Positions 22,222-23,180 of a stretch of 23,180 nt of DNA are shown here, in pieces. The number at the start of each line of letters is the position of its first letter. The stretch's first letter is position 1. The translations under genes and the position numbers were made by a program. The stretch comes from a virus. Under the pieces are notes generated by a model, which saw nothing but the letters and a program-made list of their open reading frames with translations, did no database searches and was not told the origin of the DNA. The stretch lies in the IMG/VR virus record IMGVR_UViG_3300027365_000064, positions 1-23,180 of that record; one strand, 5' to 3'.

Positions 22222-23072
22222 TATTTGACCTCTACATCTCTTATAATCTCTGCTACATCTCCGCGGTGTGGAATCCGCCTGCCAATTGCGCCAGCGCCAC
22301 CAGTTTTCACATTGTTTCTGCTCCAATCGTCCCCGTCCATGCCATTGTTTTTTATGTGCCAGATATATTTTTCAGTGATTGTCCACCACTCGCCGCCGCC
22401 GTATATGTTTTTTGGGTTTCGTGGGTGTTGGATTTCCTCTCCTTCGATGTCGAACATTTCATATGAAGCTGGGTATTCAGCATTTATGAATGCATCGTCG
22501 ATGGTTTTTAGTTTTTCATCAAGATGTTTTTCCTGTTCCACCCTCTCTTTGCTTGCCTTTTCACTCTGTTCCTTTCTATAGTCTACCGTGTTCTCTTTTT
22601 TGACTGCGAGGATTTTCTCTATTTTTTCTACATTGAACTGTGTTGTCAGCCAGCCTTTGAGAGCACATCCTGACCATGTTTCTTCTTCGTCTGCTCTGTG
22701 GTAATCAAAAAATTCTGCGATTTTTGCCCACAGATCTTTTGATACACGTGTACTAAGACTGTAATAATCTATGCCGGTTTCCATGCTTCTGTCAACGTGT
22801 ACAAGCATAATATTTTCTAGTTCGTGTTTTCTCTTAGCTGTTTCAAATGTTTCAACAACCTCGAATGGGAGAGCGTTGTGGTGCACTTGCTCACCGTTCA
22901 GTTTTACATTAAGTTCAGTAATGAATACGCACTTTGTATCTCGGTATGTTGTTATATGCTCCGTCCTAGTTTCCTTGTCACCAAGCTTCGTAACGAGTTC
23001 TGGTCTATCTGTGTAATCAAGATAATATTTAAATGTTCCAACACTTGTTTTCTTTTCACCGATCTTTTCCAT
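22221..23072 (-). CDS. Unknown 283-aa protein
   Basis: A leftward gene with a strong AAAGGAGG ribosome-binding site about ten bases before ATG 23072-23070. The N-terminal half is mixed alpha/beta (LDYTDRPELVTKLGDKETRT); a charged coiled-coil stretch (about 165-195) follows. The C-terminal region is striking: NPKNIYGGGEWWTITEKYIW and DGDDWSRNNVKTGGAGAIG, a glycine/tryptophan-rich motif set that looks conserved, probably a binding or catalytic surface. It precedes the HTH gene in one operon running against the structural genes. I do not recognise the family. Confidence 0.7.
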   Translation of the reverse strand: MEKIGEKKTSVGTFKYYLDYTDRPELVTKLGDKETRTEHITTYRDTKCVFITELNVKLNGEQVHHNALPFEVVETFETAKRKHELENIMLVHVDRSMETGIDYYSLSTRVSKDLWAKIAEFFDYHRADEEETWSGCALKGWLTTQFNVEKIEKILAVKKENTVDYRKEQSEKASKERVEQEKHLDEKLKTIDDAFINAEYPASYEMFDIEGEEIQHPRNPKNIYGGGEWWTITEKYIWHIKNNGMDGDDWSRNNVKTGGAGAIGRRIPHRGDVAEIIRDVEVK

Positions 23073-23092
23073 TTCCTTAATCCTCCTTTATC

Positions 23093-23160
23093 AGGCATAA
23101 CTTGCCTCTAGTTAATAATATGCACGCATAATATATATAGTTATCGTTTATACAGTAAAC
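23093..23160 (-). promoter_or_regulatory. Regulated leftward promoter with two palindromes
   Basis: Read on the minus strand, an AT-rich TATA box (plus-strand 23130-23140, ATATATATA core) lies about 58-68 bases before the ATG of the 283-aa gene. Perfect palindromes flank it: GTTTA-N5-TAAAC at 23146-23160, upstream of the box, and AGGCA-N5-TGCCT at 23093-23107, around the predicted start site near 23109. Both have a five-base spacer and could be operators. Confidence 0.55.
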
Positions 23161-23180
23161 TATTAGAATCTGTCAATAAC

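Noticed and set aside
22159-22581. Plus-strand frames of 140 and 86 residues
   Set aside because: They lie opposite the coding minus-strand gene, are Phe/Ser/Cys-rich, and have no ribosome-binding site.
1-23180. tRNA genes, CRISPR arrays, integrase or attachment sites
   Set aside because: No cloverleaf-like sequences, regularly spaced repeats or recombinase motifs were seen by eye; integration status cannot be decided from this window.

Overview
The window looks like the structural half of a tailed virus or provirus (HK97-type Caudoviricetes) of a euryarchaeal host, probably a methanogen or methanotrophic relative. Four lines of sequence evidence point to archaea. Several genes follow TATA boxes placed about 30 nt before the start codon, which implies leaderless mRNAs. 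Many ribosome-binding sites read GAGGTGA. There is an archaeal/eukaryotic-type primase fused to a PriL-like Cys-rich tail. The cysteine-rich mini-proteins and the Mtd-like receptor-binding protein resemble those of known methanogen/ANME viruses. No bacterial-type -10/-35 promoters stood out. The host assignment is inference.

Left part (1-3813): small genes in a tight series (a truncated gene, a helix-turn-helix protein, two tiny Cys-rich proteins) lead to one very large gene encoding a superfamily-2-like helicase fused to an AEP primase and a PriL-like C-terminus. Two more mini-genes follow. A strong stem-loop (3820-3851) sits just before the terminase genes.

Head module (3921-11306): TerS, TerL, portal, MuF-like minor head protein, a short gene on the opposite strand, a prohead protease-scaffold fusion, decoration protein, major capsid protein, a 44-residue protein and a head-tail adaptor. 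A 19-bp promoter, TTCAACTTTCCTTTAWATA, occurs before the portal, before the protease gene, inside the protease gene exactly at the protease/scaffold boundary, and before the tail terminator gene.

Inserted cassette (11303-13860): a Cys-rich protein, two single-pass membrane mini-proteins (holin/XhlA-like), and an Mtd-like tail-tip protein whose last ~40 codons look like the variable region of a diversity-generating retroelement (DGR). An unassigned gene follows with a frameshifting 29-bp tandem duplication, then an IS200/IS605-like end hairpin. No reverse transcriptase or template repeat is visible, so the DGR target is orphaned within this window.

Tail module (13864-22076): stopper-like protein, two Cys-rich mini-proteins, a gp10/gpG-like neck protein, tail terminator, a coiled-coil protein, tail tube, the G/GT chaperone pair with a TTTTTTC slippery site, a tail protein, a short tape measure (552 aa, roughly an 80-nm tail), two distal tail proteins (one with a CBM-like domain) and a papain-like Cys/His/Glu protein. 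At the right end two genes run leftward (an unknown 283-aa protein and an HTH protein) from a promoter flanked by two palindromes.
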